DNA of 64,000 nucleotides from JAJDNS01 sp963578825 (GTDB lineage: Bacteria; Acidobacteriota; Vicinamibacteria; Fen-336). The stretch is from assembly GCA_963578825.1 (NCBI GenBank), contig CAUZDW010000001.1, forward strand, positions 141,365-205,364. The letters run 5' to 3'. Below are positions 25,390 to 34,332 of this stretch, one piece after another. The notes below the pieces were generated by a model, which worked only from the letters and a program-made list of their open reading frames with translations, did not search any database and had not been told where the DNA came from. Every line of letters starts with the position of its first letter. Position 1 is the stretch's first letter. The translations under genes and the position numbers were made by a program.

Positions 25390-26953
25390 TGAAGTCGGGG
25401 ATGGCGGCCATTGGGTCGCGGAGCAGGACCCGCTCGCCGGGAGCCAGGCCCTTCTCGATGACCACGAAATCCGCGTTGGACGGCCCGAGCACCACCTCGC
25501 GCTCCCGCGGGTGCCGCGTCGCCGGGTAGACGACGTGGCGCCCTTCCTTTTCGAACACTGCCTCCAGCGGGACGAAGATGGCGTCCTGGCGCTCTTCGAC
25601 CAGGATCTCTACCCGGGCGGTCATGCCCGGTCTCAGGCGGGGCTCGGACTCGTTGATCAGGACGGTCACGGCGAAGAACTTGGCCCCACGCCTCTCCTTC
25701 TCCTCCCGGGCGAGCGTCCCCACGAGGGTCACCTCTCCGCTCAGCCGGAGGTCGGGATAGGCGTCGACTCGGACGCTCACCTGCTGGTTCCGCTCCACCT
25801 TGTGGATGTCCGTCTCCCGCACCTTCGTCTCGACGACAGTCTTCGAGATGTCGGGGAGGATGAGAAGGGGCTGATTGGCCCACACCTGGTCGCCGACCTG
25901 GGGCCGGCGACGCTCGGAGCCGAAGAAGACGTCCTTGTAGACGACGATGCCGGGCACGTCGGCACGCACCTCGCACCGTGCGAGCTGCTGCTTCGCCAGC
26001 TCGAGCTTGGCCGAGGCCTCCTGGATGCGGCTCCGGGCCGCCGCGATCGTCGCCTCCTTCTGGGCGAGCCGGTAGGCGTTGGCGCTTTGGAGCTGGCGGA
26101 GCGTCTCGCGGCTGGACTGGACGTCCGAGCGCGCCCGGGTGAGCTCGAGGGGACGACCGAAGTTCAAGAGCGCATCCCTGCGACGGCGGCTGAGGATCAG
26201 CTCCTCCGCGGCCCGGTCCCGCGCCTGCTCGGCGCGCTCCAGCTCGGTGCGCGTGATGAAGCCCTCGGCCAGGAGCGGGCTCAGGTCCTCGAGCTGGCCC
26301 TCCGCGTCCTTGAGCTCCCGCTTGGCGTTGGCCACCGCCGCTTCGGCCTCCTCCTCCTTGAGCTGACCCTTGCCCCTCTGGACGTCCTGGAGCTCGAGGC
26401 CGGTCTCCCCCACCCTGAGCCGGGCCGCCTGCAGCTCCTCGGCGTTTTGCAGGCCCTGCAGCTTCAGGTCCTCGCCGGCGGTGAGGAGGTCCGCCTGCGC
26501 CTGGGCCAAGAGGGCGTGGTTGCGTCGGATCTCCTCCTCGAAGGGCGCGGCGTCGAAGAGGATGAGGAGGTCGCCCTTCTCGACCAGCTTGCCCTCCGGG
26601 GCGAGGGCGACGATCTTGGCCTGGTTGCTCTGGATCTGTGAGGCGTAGGTCACCGAGCGCAGGGCTTCGAGAGTCCCTGTCTCGATGACGGCGACACGAA
26701 AGACACCCGAGCGCACCTCGGTGGCAGCCAGAGAGTGGTCCTGGCGCCCGAGCGCCGACGACAACGCGACCAGAAGGCCCACGAGCACCGCACTCACGAA
26801 GAGAGTCCTCAGCGGTCGACGACGTGCCGCGTCGGCGAGGCCGGTGAGGTTCTCGGGGGTCCAGTGGTCGCGCTTCAGCCAGGGACGGACCGCGCGAGCT
26901 CCATCGCCGGCAACGCCTACCAGCGGGTCGAGCCGGGCCCTTATCGTGCTCAC
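25370..26953 (-). CDS. periplasmic adaptor (membrane fusion) protein of the export system
   Basis: 527 aa from GTG 26953, whose first bases overlap the tolC-like stop codon (GTGA). About 50 cytosolic residues precede a membrane helix at about 52-68. A long alpha-hairpin follows (about 120-330; repeated Glu, Ala, Leu and Gln), with beta-barrel and membrane-proximal domains after it. Motif PEGKLVEKGDLLILFD marks the lipoyl half-domain. It links the inner-membrane MacB-like pump to the outer-membrane channel. The cytosolic N-terminal extension is longer than usual for MacA. Confidence 0.88.
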
Positions 26954-28461
26954 GGCGCGAACTCCGTGTCGACCGAGAGCGTGCCGGTCGCCCGCCGGAG
27001 CTCGAGCCGGGCCACCGCGTAGCTCGTGAGGAGGCTGACCAGGGCGGAGCGGGCGACCACGTAGTTGCTCTCCGCGTCCACCACGTCGAAGTTGCTGGCG
27101 AGACCGCGCTGGTATCGCAGCACCGCCAGGCGGCGCTGCTGCTCGGCGACCCCGACCGACTGCAGCTGGACCACGACACTCTGCCGGATGCGGTCGAGGT
27201 CGCGGGCGGCGAGGTGGACCTCGCGCTCGATCTCGAGAACGATCTGGGCCACGGCGCGCTCGCTGACCTGGACCGAGATCTCGCTCACCGCACGGTTGGC
27301 CTTCTGGGTCGTTTGCCGGAAGGGGTAGGACGCGCTGATGAAGAACTCGATCTGGCGATCCCGCATGCCGAAGGCGCCGCCGAAGGTGCGGCCGAAGCCG
27401 AGCTGGGTCACTCCCAGGTTGAGGTCCACCTGGGGCAGCAGGTCCTGGCGGGCGAGAGACGAGGCACGGCGGGCGTCGCTCACCCGATCCCGCGCCTCCT
27501 TCAGCTCGAGGCGGTGCTCGAGAGCCTGCCTGACCAGCATCTCGACCGGCTCCTCTTCCTCTTCTTCTTTGGGCGGCTCGAGGACGACACCCTCCGGCTC
27601 CACCGGGTTGTCCGGCGGGAGCGCGAGAATCCCCCGGAACTGCTCGAGAGCGGTCTCGAGGGCCGCCGTCGTGCGGATCATACCCTCGCGGGCCTGGGCC
27701 GCCTGCAGCTCGGCCCGGAAGACGTCGAGCTTGCTCGCCATCCCCACCTTGAGCCGCGCGTCGGAGGCGTCGAGCAGGCTCTCGGTGCGCTGCAGGCTCT
27801 GGTCGGCCACCTCGAAGAGCTGCCGCTGGGCGATCACGGAGTAGAAGGCGCTGGCGACCTGCACGGCCAGTCGCTGCCGCGCGAGCTCGAAGGTGCGCTC
27901 CTGCCTGGCCACCGCGCGCTTGGCGTTGGTGAGAGCGAAGTAGGTCGCGTTGGGTCCGGCGCCTCGGAGCAGCGGCTGGCTCAGCAGGAGCCTGAGGTCG
28001 GTGCTCCGGGGGAAGAGCGGCTCCACCCCCGCGGCCGGATCCGGCTGGGAGACATACCGGCCCGTGGCCACCAGGGTCCCTCCGGTCCACGGCAGTCTCT
28101 GGGAGACATCGAGGCCGAAGAGCGTCCGGCCGTCGCCTCGAGAGAAGAGCGGCACGACCTGGGGAAGGAACTCCCCGCTGGCGGCGGAGCGCTGCCAGCG
28201 CGAGGCGGTGACGGCGGCCGAGGAGTCGAGCAGCGAGAAGTTCTGCTCGAGCGCCAGACGGACCGCACCATTGAGATCGAGGGTCGGCGTCCCCGGGGCC
28301 GGGCCGACCGGCGCCTGCTCGTCATCGGCGATGGCGCCCTCGATCTCGGACGGGACGGAGCGGGGTGTCTGCTGCGGCGTCGAGACGAGGGCGCCATCCT
28401 GGGCGGAGGCAGCTCCGGCAGCCAGCAGCAGGGCGAAAACGGCAAGAGGGGCACGGGCCAC
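26950..28461 (-). CDS. TolC-family outer-membrane channel
   Basis: 503 aa from GTG 28461. Signal peptide (PLAVFALLLAAGAASA) then two repeated outer-membrane-efflux domains, each with long helices (LNGAVRLALEQNFSLLDS, EISVQVSERAVAQIV) and beta segments. An acidic insertion EPPKEEEEEEPVEMLVRQAL occurs near the second repeat. First gene of the operon; it forms the trimeric exit duct for the export system. Confidence 0.9.
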   Translation of the reverse strand: MARAPLAVFALLLAAGAASAQDGALVSTPQQTPRSVPSEIEGAIADDEQAPVGPAPGTPTLDLNGAVRLALEQNFSLLDSSAAVTASRWQRSAASGEFLPQVVPLFSRGDGRTLFGLDVSQRLPWTGGTLVATGRYVSQPDPAAGVEPLFPRSTDLRLLLSQPLLRGAGPNATYFALTNAKRAVARQERTFELARQRLAVQVASAFYSVIAQRQLFEVADQSLQRTESLLDASDARLKVGMASKLDVFRAELQAAQAREGMIRTTAALETALEQFRGILALPPDNPVEPEGVVLEPPKEEEEEEPVEMLVRQALEHRLELKEARDRVSDARRASSLARQDLLPQVDLNLGVTQLGFGRTFGGAFGMRDRQIEFFISASYPFRQTTQKANRAVSEISVQVSERAVAQIVLEIEREVHLAARDLDRIRQSVVVQLQSVGVAEQQRRLAVLRYQRGLASNFDVVDAESNYVVARSALVSLLTSYAVARLELRRATGTLSVDTEFAP

Positions 28462-28574
28462 GGTCGCGTTTGAGGGTAGCGGGGGCTCGACTCGCCCGTC
28501 AACCGAAGAGAGACTCGCCGGGCAGCCACGGAGGTGGGAACGATGCTAGGCTCGGGTTTCTGGGAGCAGAACAC

Positions 28575-30341
28575 ATGAGATTCAAGCCATTGAACCCCCT
28601 GTGGTCGTTGGGGATCGCGGGTCTTCTCGCCCTCCCGGCCACCGCGGCCGAGGCACCGCAGATCGCCGTCGAAGAGGTGGTTCTCGAGAACGGCATGACC
28701 TGGCTGCTCTACGAGCAGCACGACTCACCCACGGTCACGGCGGGCTGGACGGCTCTGGTCGGCTCGGTCAACGAGCGCCCGGGGATCACCGGGATGAGCC
28801 ACTTCTTCGAGCACATGATGTTCAAGGGGACTCACACCATCGGCACCACCGACATCGAGGCCGACCTCCGCGTCATCGAGGAGCAGGAGAGCGTCCGCAA
28901 GGAGATGCGGGCCGAGAAGGCCCTGATGCGCGAGAGGCTCCGCCGCGGAGAGATCGACGACCTCTCCGCACCCGAGAGCTGGACCGAGCGCTACCGCGAG
29001 CTGAACGCTGAGTTTGACGCGCTGGTGGAACGGCAGCGGGAGACCATCGTCAACGGCGAGTTCGATCGGATCTACACGTCGAACGGCGCGGAGTTCATGA
29101 ACGCCTTCACCTCGGAGGATCAGACGGTCTACTTCGTCCGCGTTCCGAGCAATCGCCTGGAGCTGTGGGCGTGGCTCGAGTCCGATCGTCTCCTGAACCC
29201 GGTCTTTCGGGAGTTCTACTCGGAGCGCGACGTCGTCTTCGAAGAGAGGCGAATGCGCACGGAGTCCACCCCGCTCGGCCGGTTCGACGAGGCCTTCAAC
29301 GCCACGTTCTGGGAGGCCCACCCCTACATGTGGCCGGTGGTGGGTTGGGCTTCGGACATCCCCACGTACACGCTGGACCAGGCCCGGACGTTCTTCGCCT
29401 CCTACTACGCGCCCAACAACCTCGTCGGTGTCCTTGCCGGTGACTTCGATGTGGCCCAGGTGAAGCCTCTTCTCGCCCGCTACTTCGGACGCATCCCCCG
29501 TGGGACCGTGGAGCCGGCTCCGGTGGTCACGCTGGAGCCGGAGCAAGTGGCGGAGAAGCGCTACAACGCCGTGGCCGAGACCTCGCCCACCGTTCGCATC
29601 TGGTGGAAGGGGGTTCCCTTCGTGCACCGCGACATGCCCGTGCTGGATCTCCTGTCCGACGTGCTCATCGGCCGCACGGGACGTCTGTACAAGGGCCTCG
29701 TCGAGGGCCGGAAGATCGCCAACCAGACGTCGGCCTACATCGACGCGCGCAAGTACAGCGGCATCTTCATCGTGGAATGCACGGTGAAGGAAGCCGAGGA
29801 TCCGGCTGCGGTCGAGGCCGCGGTCTACGAGGAGGTCGAGAGGCTCCAGAAGGAGCCGGTGCCGGCCCACGAGCTCCAGAAGGTCAAGAACCGGTACAAG
29901 GCCAACGCCTACCGCCGGCTCGCCTCTCCCATTGGCATCGGGCTCCAGCTCATGATCTACGCCGGGATGGGCGACTGGGGCTACATCAACACCTCGGCCG
30001 AGCGTGCGGATGCAGTCACAGCAGAGGACATCCAACGGGCGGCGAGCACATACCTGGTGGAGGAGCGGCGGACGGTGGGAGTGTTCCTCCGCAAGGAGGG
30101 AGGGGAGCCCGAGGACCCGGAGGTCGCGGCATTGTCCGCCGAGGCGCAGTCCATGGTCCGCCAGACGCTGAAGCAGCTCGAGGCGGTCGACGACCCGGCC
30201 CAGCTCCAGCAGATGATCGCCCAGATGGAGCAGGGGGCGGGGCAGGCACCGCCGGAGATGCAGCCGGCCATCAGCCTCCTGCTGAAGAGGGCCGGGGAGC
30301 GACTCGACGCGCTCTCCAGTGCCTCCGAGGCTTCCAAGTGA
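28575..30341 (+). CDS. M16-family zinc metallopeptidase, active subunit
   Basis: 588 aa. Signal peptide (SLGIAGLLALPATAAEA), then an M16 catalytic domain with the inverted zinc motif HFFEH (His76, Glu79, His80) and a later Glu in VVFEERRMRTE. Between them, residues about 92-175 are a charged helical insertion (EEQESVRKEMRAEKALMRER) longer than in most relatives. The C-terminal inactive M16 repeats follow. It is periplasmic and probably degrades peptides or processes exported proteins in a complex with the next gene's product. Confidence 0.92.
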   Translation: MRFKPLNPLWSLGIAGLLALPATAAEAPQIAVEEVVLENGMTWLLYEQHDSPTVTAGWTALVGSVNERPGITGMSHFFEHMMFKGTHTIGTTDIEADLRVIEEQESVRKEMRAEKALMRERLRRGEIDDLSAPESWTERYRELNAEFDALVERQRETIVNGEFDRIYTSNGAEFMNAFTSEDQTVYFVRVPSNRLELWAWLESDRLLNPVFREFYSERDVVFEERRMRTESTPLGRFDEAFNATFWEAHPYMWPVVGWASDIPTYTLDQARTFFASYYAPNNLVGVLAGDFDVAQVKPLLARYFGRIPRGTVEPAPVVTLEPEQVAEKRYNAVAETSPTVRIWWKGVPFVHRDMPVLDLLSDVLIGRTGRLYKGLVEGRKIANQTSAYIDARKYSGIFIVECTVKEAEDPAAVEAAVYEEVERLQKEPVPAHELQKVKNRYKANAYRRLASPIGIGLQLMIYAGMGDWGYINTSAERADAVTAEDIQRAASTYLVEERRTVGVFLRKEGGEPEDPEVAALSAEAQSMVRQTLKQLEAVDDPAQLQQMIAQMEQGAGQAPPEMQPAISLLLKRAGERLDALSSASEASK

Positions 30342-30355
30342 GGACCGCCATAGCC

Positions 30356-31831
30356 ATGACACGCCACGCCATTACCGCCGCCCTTTCCCTGGGTCTCTTC
30401 GCCCTGCCCGCGGTCGGGCAGGAGATCCCGGCCCGTCCGGAGGCTCTTTCCTTCGAACCCATCGTCTTCGACCCGCCATCGCCGAAGGACCATCGCCACG
30501 TCCTCGACAACGGCATGGTGATCTTCATCGCCGAGGACCGGGCCCTCCCCCTGGTGAACATCTCGATCACGCTCAGGGCCGGGAGCTGGCTCGACCCCGT
30601 GGGCCAGGAAGGCCTGGCCTCTCTCACGGGCTCCCAGATGCGCCGGGGAGGCACGAAGGCGCTCTCGGGAGAGGAGCTCGACGAACAGCTGGACTTTCTT
30701 GCCGCGCAGGTCTCCACGGGCCTGGGCCCCGTCTCCGGAGGCGCCAGCCTGAACTGCCTGGCGGACAACCTCGACGAGGCCCTCCCGCTGTTCGTCGACG
30801 TGCTCCAAAAGCCGCGCTTCCAGGAGGATCGGCTGGAGCTGGCCCGTGAGCAAGCACTGCAATCGATGAAGAAAAGAAACGACGACTCAGCGGACATAGA
30901 GGCCCGGGAGTGGACCGTGCTCCTCTACGGGGAAGGCCACAACTCGAACCGCTTCACCACCGAGGCGTCTCTCGCGGCGATCTCGCGGGACGACCTGGTG
31001 GCCTTTCACCAAAAGTTCGTCCACCCACAGAACATGATCGCCGCGGTCTCGGGCTACTTCGAGACGGAGGAGATGCTCGCACGCCTCGAGAAGGCTTTTG
31101 CCGACTGGCCCGGGTCGGCGACGGCGGTGCCGCCGATCCCCGAGTCGATCGACCCGGCGGAGCCCGGGCTCTACCGCATCCAGAAGGACGTGAACCAGGG
31201 GCGCGTCTCCCTGGGCCTTCCCACGGTCAGGCGCGGCCACCCCGACGTCTACGCCCTCCGGGTCATGAACGACATCCTCGGGGCATCGGGCTTCACCTCA
31301 CGCCTCATGACCACCGTCCGTTCCAACGAAGGCCTGGCCTACTCCGCGGGCTCGGGCCTTTTCGTGGGCGTCTTCTACCCGGGCCGTTTTCGGGCGCGCT
31401 TCCAGTCCAAGAGCCCCACCGTCTTGTGGGCCACCGAGCTGGTGTTGGACGAGATCCGGAAGATGCGCGAGGAGCCCGTCACCGCCGAGGAGCTGGAGAT
31501 CGTGAAGAGCAGCCTCATCCAGACCTTCCCGTCGAGCTTCTCGACGAAGGCCCAGACCATGGCCATCTTCGCTTCGGACGAGTACACGGGCCGCAGCCCG
31601 TCCTACTGGCAGACCTACCGCTCGAGTATCCGCGGAGTGAGCGCCGAAGACGTACAGCGGGTGGCCCGAACCCACCTCGTGCCCGAGAAGATGATCCTCC
31701 TCATCGTGGGTGACCAGGAGAAGATCGCCAAAGGCGACGGCGCCCATGACGTCCCGGCCGAGGCCCTCGCACCCGGCGGCCGGGTCACCGACCTGCCGCT
31801 CCGTGACCCCATGACAATGAAGGTGCCCTAG
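30356..31831 (+). CDS. M16-family protein lacking the zinc motif (partner subunit)
   Basis: 491 aa from ATG 30356. A GTG at 30338 overlaps the preceding TGA (GTGA) and would give 497 aa. Signal peptide ending AVGQ, then the M16 fold. Where the active subunit has HxxEH, this one has LTGSQMRRGG, so zinc cannot bind. It keeps the late R/Y pocket region (LGASGFTSRLMTTVRSNEGL followed by AYS) known from the non-catalytic subunit of heterodimeric M16B peptidases, which helps bind substrate. It is therefore likely an obligate partner of the gene just upstream. Confidence 0.9.
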   Translation: MTRHAITAALSLGLFALPAVGQEIPARPEALSFEPIVFDPPSPKDHRHVLDNGMVIFIAEDRALPLVNISITLRAGSWLDPVGQEGLASLTGSQMRRGGTKALSGEELDEQLDFLAAQVSTGLGPVSGGASLNCLADNLDEALPLFVDVLQKPRFQEDRLELAREQALQSMKKRNDDSADIEAREWTVLLYGEGHNSNRFTTEASLAAISRDDLVAFHQKFVHPQNMIAAVSGYFETEEMLARLEKAFADWPGSATAVPPIPESIDPAEPGLYRIQKDVNQGRVSLGLPTVRRGHPDVYALRVMNDILGASGFTSRLMTTVRSNEGLAYSAGSGLFVGVFYPGRFRARFQSKSPTVLWATELVLDEIRKMREEPVTAEELEIVKSSLIQTFPSSFSTKAQTMAIFASDEYTGRSPSYWQTYRSSIRGVSAEDVQRVARTHLVPEKMILLIVGDQEKIAKGDGAHDVPAEALAPGGRVTDLPLRDPMTMKVP

Positions 31832-31837
31832 GCGCGA

Positions 31838-32386
31838 CTATGCCCGGGGAAGCGAGGTGATGTAGTCGTCGACCAGCTTCTTCTGGGCTTCGGGCGTGAG
31901 CGAGGACTTCACGATCTTCGAGGCCGCCTCCACCGCGATGTCCGCCACCTGAGCTCGGAGCTCGGAGATCGCCTCGTTCTTCTCTCGCTCGATCTGCTCG
32001 CGGGCATGCCCCGCGACGCGCTCCGCGTCGGAACGGGTCTTCTCGAGGAGATCCCCCCGGACGGTCTCGGCCTCCTTCAGGGCCTTGGCGAGGATCTCCT
32101 CGCGCTCGCGTCCCGCTCCACGCAACATCTCCTGATGTTGCGCCAGCAGGTCCTTCGCCTCCGCCGCCGCGTTCTCCGCGCTCTCGACACTCGTTCGGAT
32201 GCTCTTCTCGCGCTCGTCCACGATGCGGAGGAGCGGGCTCCAGGCGAACTTTCCAAGCACAAGGGCGAAGAGGATGAACAGGACGAGGGTGGCCCAGAAG
32301 AGCGTCCAGTCGATGCTCAGCAGACCCCCTCCGCCCCCCGACGCCGCGAGGGGAAGCAGAGCGCCGTGCGTGACGGAAGTGAACAT
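31838..32386 (-). CDS. atpF: ATP synthase Fo subunit b
   Basis: 182 aa from ATG 32386, which begins MFTSVTHGALLPL. It has one membrane helix (about 24-45) then a long right-handed coiled-coil stalk (DEREKSIRTSVESAENAAAE, EREEILAKALKEAE). The last segment, SLTPEAQKKLVDDYITSLP, is the delta-binding end. It connects Fo to F1. It is the last gene of the Fo operon and is followed by the convergent M16 gene with no delta, alpha, gamma, beta or epsilon genes. Confidence 0.93.
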   Translation of the reverse strand: MFTSVTHGALLPLAASGGGGGLLSIDWTLFWATLVLFILFALVLGKFAWSPLLRIVDEREKSIRTSVESAENAAAEAKDLLAQHQEMLRGAGREREEILAKALKEAETVRGDLLEKTRSDAERVAGHAREQIEREKNEAISELRAQVADIAVEAASKIVKSSLTPEAQKKLVDDYITSLPRA

Positions 32387-32393
32387 CGACGGT

Positions 32394-32621
32394 CTACTTG
32401 ATGGCAAGAAGGATGGTCACGATCAACGCGAAGAACGTGACGCCTTCGATGAGTCCGGCGGCCACGATCATCGCGCCGCGGATGTCGCCGGAGGCGTTGG
32501 GCTGGCGGGCGATACCCTCCATGGCGGCAGCGGCGAGCCTGCCGATGCCGGCGGCCCCCCCGATGATCGTCAGACCGGCGCCGATGCCGGCGGCCAAGTA
32601 GGCAAGTGCCGTGGAATCCAT
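32394..32621 (-). CDS. atpE: ATP synthase Fo subunit c
   Basis: 75 aa, two membrane helices around the polar loop ARQPNASGD. The ion-carrying carboxylate is the Glu in AAGLIEGVTFFALIV. It is followed by Gly rather than the Ser/Thr of sodium-type rotors, and helix 1 lacks the sodium-coordinating Gln, so I infer proton coupling. It forms the rotor ring. It is preceded by atpB and followed after 7 bases by atpF. Confidence 0.95.
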   Translation of the reverse strand: MDSTALAYLAAGIGAGLTIIGGAAGIGRLAAAAMEGIARQPNASGDIRGAMIVAAGLIEGVTFFALIVTILLAIK

Positions 32622-32652
32622 TCGAGTTCCTCCTAGAGCGTGAAGACAGACA

Positions 32653-33615
32653 TCAGTGCGCGGGATGCGCGTACATCCCGATGAAAATGGCGGTGAGCAG
32701 CGTGAAGATGTAGGCCTGGATGAAGGCCACCAGGATCTCCAAAAACATTATGAAGAGAGCCAGGCCGATCGAAACAGGCGCCATCAACACGCCGGCGGCG
32801 GTGCTGAGCTGCGCCATGAGGGCGATGAGCAGGAGCAGGGTCGTGATCACCATGTGTCCGGCCAGCATGTTTGCGAACAGCCGGATCATGAGGGCAAAGG
32901 GCTTTGTGAACAGGCTCAAGATCTCGACCGGGATCATGATCGGCAGCATCGGCCAGGGAAGGCCGGCCGGCACAAGGTTCTTGAAGTGCTGCACGACGCC
33001 GAACTTCGAGATGCCCGCGTACTGCTGGGCGATGAACGAGACCCCCGCCAGCGCCATCGTCACGGCCAGGTTCCCGGTGGACGTCGCGGAGAAGGGCAGT
33101 AGCCCCAGCAGCGCCGCCACCAAGATGAAAAAAAAGAAGCTGCACAGGAGCGGCGTGAACCGGCGACCGTCCTCGTGGCCGATGTTCACCTCGGCGATGT
33201 CGTCGCGGATAAAGAGCACCACGGCCTCCACCGCCTGACCCAGCCCTCCGGGGATGGAGCCACCTCGATAGCTGCGGATCGCGAGCTGGACGATCAGGAC
33301 GACGAGGAGCGCCGCCAGCACGAAGAAAACGAGGTGCTTCGACGGAAAGAGTCCCAGGAAGGGCTGGTCCATCACGTGGTGCATGATCACTTCGGAGGGA
33401 CCACCATGGTCGGCTTCGGCCTCGGGGCCGTGGCCGGCGGCGCCCTGCGCGTCGGCCGGCCGAGTTTCATGACCCGCCGTGGGCTGGGACGGCTCCGCTT
33501 CCTGAGCGTGCTCGGAGGCAGCCGGTGCCTCCGCGGCCACCTGTGCCGAGGTCGGTGCCTCCGCCTGAGCGGACGCCGTCGCGAGAAGCAGCACGAGAGC
33601 GAGCGTCAGGCTCAC
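32653..33615 (-). CDS. atpB: ATP synthase Fo subunit a with exported N-terminal extension
   Basis: 320 aa from GTG 33615, whose GTGA overlaps the stop of the preceding gene. The first about 20 residues (LTLALVLLLATASAQA) look like a signal peptide. About 60 residues rich in Ala, Glu, Pro and His follow before the usual a-subunit start (VMDQPFLGLFPSKHLVFF). The core has five or six helices with the essential Arg in LMIRLFANMLAGHMV. It forms the proton half-channels. The extension is unusual compared with typical a subunits. Confidence 0.92.
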   Translation of the reverse strand: MSLTLALVLLLATASAQAEAPTSAQVAAEAPAASEHAQEAEPSQPTAGHETRPADAQGAAGHGPEAEADHGGPSEVIMHHVMDQPFLGLFPSKHLVFFVLAALLVVLIVQLAIRSYRGGSIPGGLGQAVEAVVLFIRDDIAEVNIGHEDGRRFTPLLCSFFFFILVAALLGLLPFSATSTGNLAVTMALAGVSFIAQQYAGISKFGVVQHFKNLVPAGLPWPMLPIMIPVEILSLFTKPFALMIRLFANMLAGHMVITTLLLLIALMAQLSTAAGVLMAPVSIGLALFIMFLEILVAFIQAYIFTLLTAIFIGMYAHPAH

Positions 33616-34010
33616 GAATGGCCTCCCGGAAGGGTCTGCTTCGGGGAGCGCCGGTGGAGGATGGTGAGCTCCACGACGAGGAAGAGAACGAAGTACGCAA
33701 GGAGCGCGATCGCCAGGGGCACTCTCGGCAAGCCGAGGCACACGATGCCGGCGACGACCGCTGCGAGCAAAAGCCCCATGCGCCCGACCATCCCCCCGAG
33801 GACCGCCCCGAGAAAGACGTTGGTCGATCGCCGGTCGGACCACAGCACGATGAAGTGGGCCACGATGGTGTTCACGAACGCGAGCCCGCTTCCGTAGAAA
33901 GCCGCCCAGCGCCCGGGTCCGTCCAGGCGACGCAGAACGATGGGCCACGCGAGCAGGAGCGACGAGAGGGCCACGACGATGACGAGGAGTGAGTACTTAC
34001 CGAGGCTCAA
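33612..34010 (-). CDS. atpI: ATP synthase subunit I family protein
   Basis: 132 aa with four predicted membrane helices. Its position directly before atpB and its size and pattern (GSGLAFVNTIVAHFIVLW) fit AtpI, which helps assemble the c-ring. ATGA overlaps link it to the gene upstream and GTGA to atpB. The sequence is divergent, so the name rests partly on context. Confidence 0.72.
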   Translation of the reverse strand: MSLGKYSLLVIVVALSSLLLAWPIVLRRLDGPGRWAAFYGSGLAFVNTIVAHFIVLWSDRRSTNVFLGAVLGGMVGRMGLLLAAVVAGIVCLGLPRVPLAIALLAYFVLFLVVELTILHRRSPKQTLPGGHS

Positions 34011-34288
34011 CGCTTGGGGCCCTGTCGTTTCGAAAGGTTCGACGCCAGTCGAAGAAAATGGATGAGGGCCGCGCCCATGCCCAGCGTGCCCCCGACGAGC
34101 AGGAACCAGGGTGAGGTTCCCAGCCGGGAGTCCAGCCAGTAGCCCGCACCCAGACCCGCCAGCACGGTGGCGGCCAGGGTCGTGCCGAGCCCGATGTACG
34201 GGCCCGCTTCACGAAGCGCGCGTCCCCGACCCCCCGGGCCCCCTCTTTGCGAGTCCGACTGCTCGGGAGGAGGCGTAAGAGACGGCAA
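34007..34288 (-). CDS. AtpZ-like small membrane protein
   Basis: 93 aa with two helices (GLGTTLAATVLAGLGAGYWL and PWFLLVGGTLGMGAALIHFL), the glycine-rich pattern of the AtpZ/AtpI (PF09527) family. Such genes open many atp operons and are proposed to aid assembly or ion movement. Its ATGA overlap with the next gene shows translational coupling. Confidence 0.78.
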   Translation of the reverse strand: MPSLTPPPEQSDSQRGGPGGRGRALREAGPYIGLGTTLAATVLAGLGAGYWLDSRLGTSPWFLLVGGTLGMGAALIHFLRLASNLSKRQGPKR

Positions 34289-34332
34289 CGACCGGAAAAG
34301 TTACCACAGCCAACAGAGGCAGGCAAGCAAGC

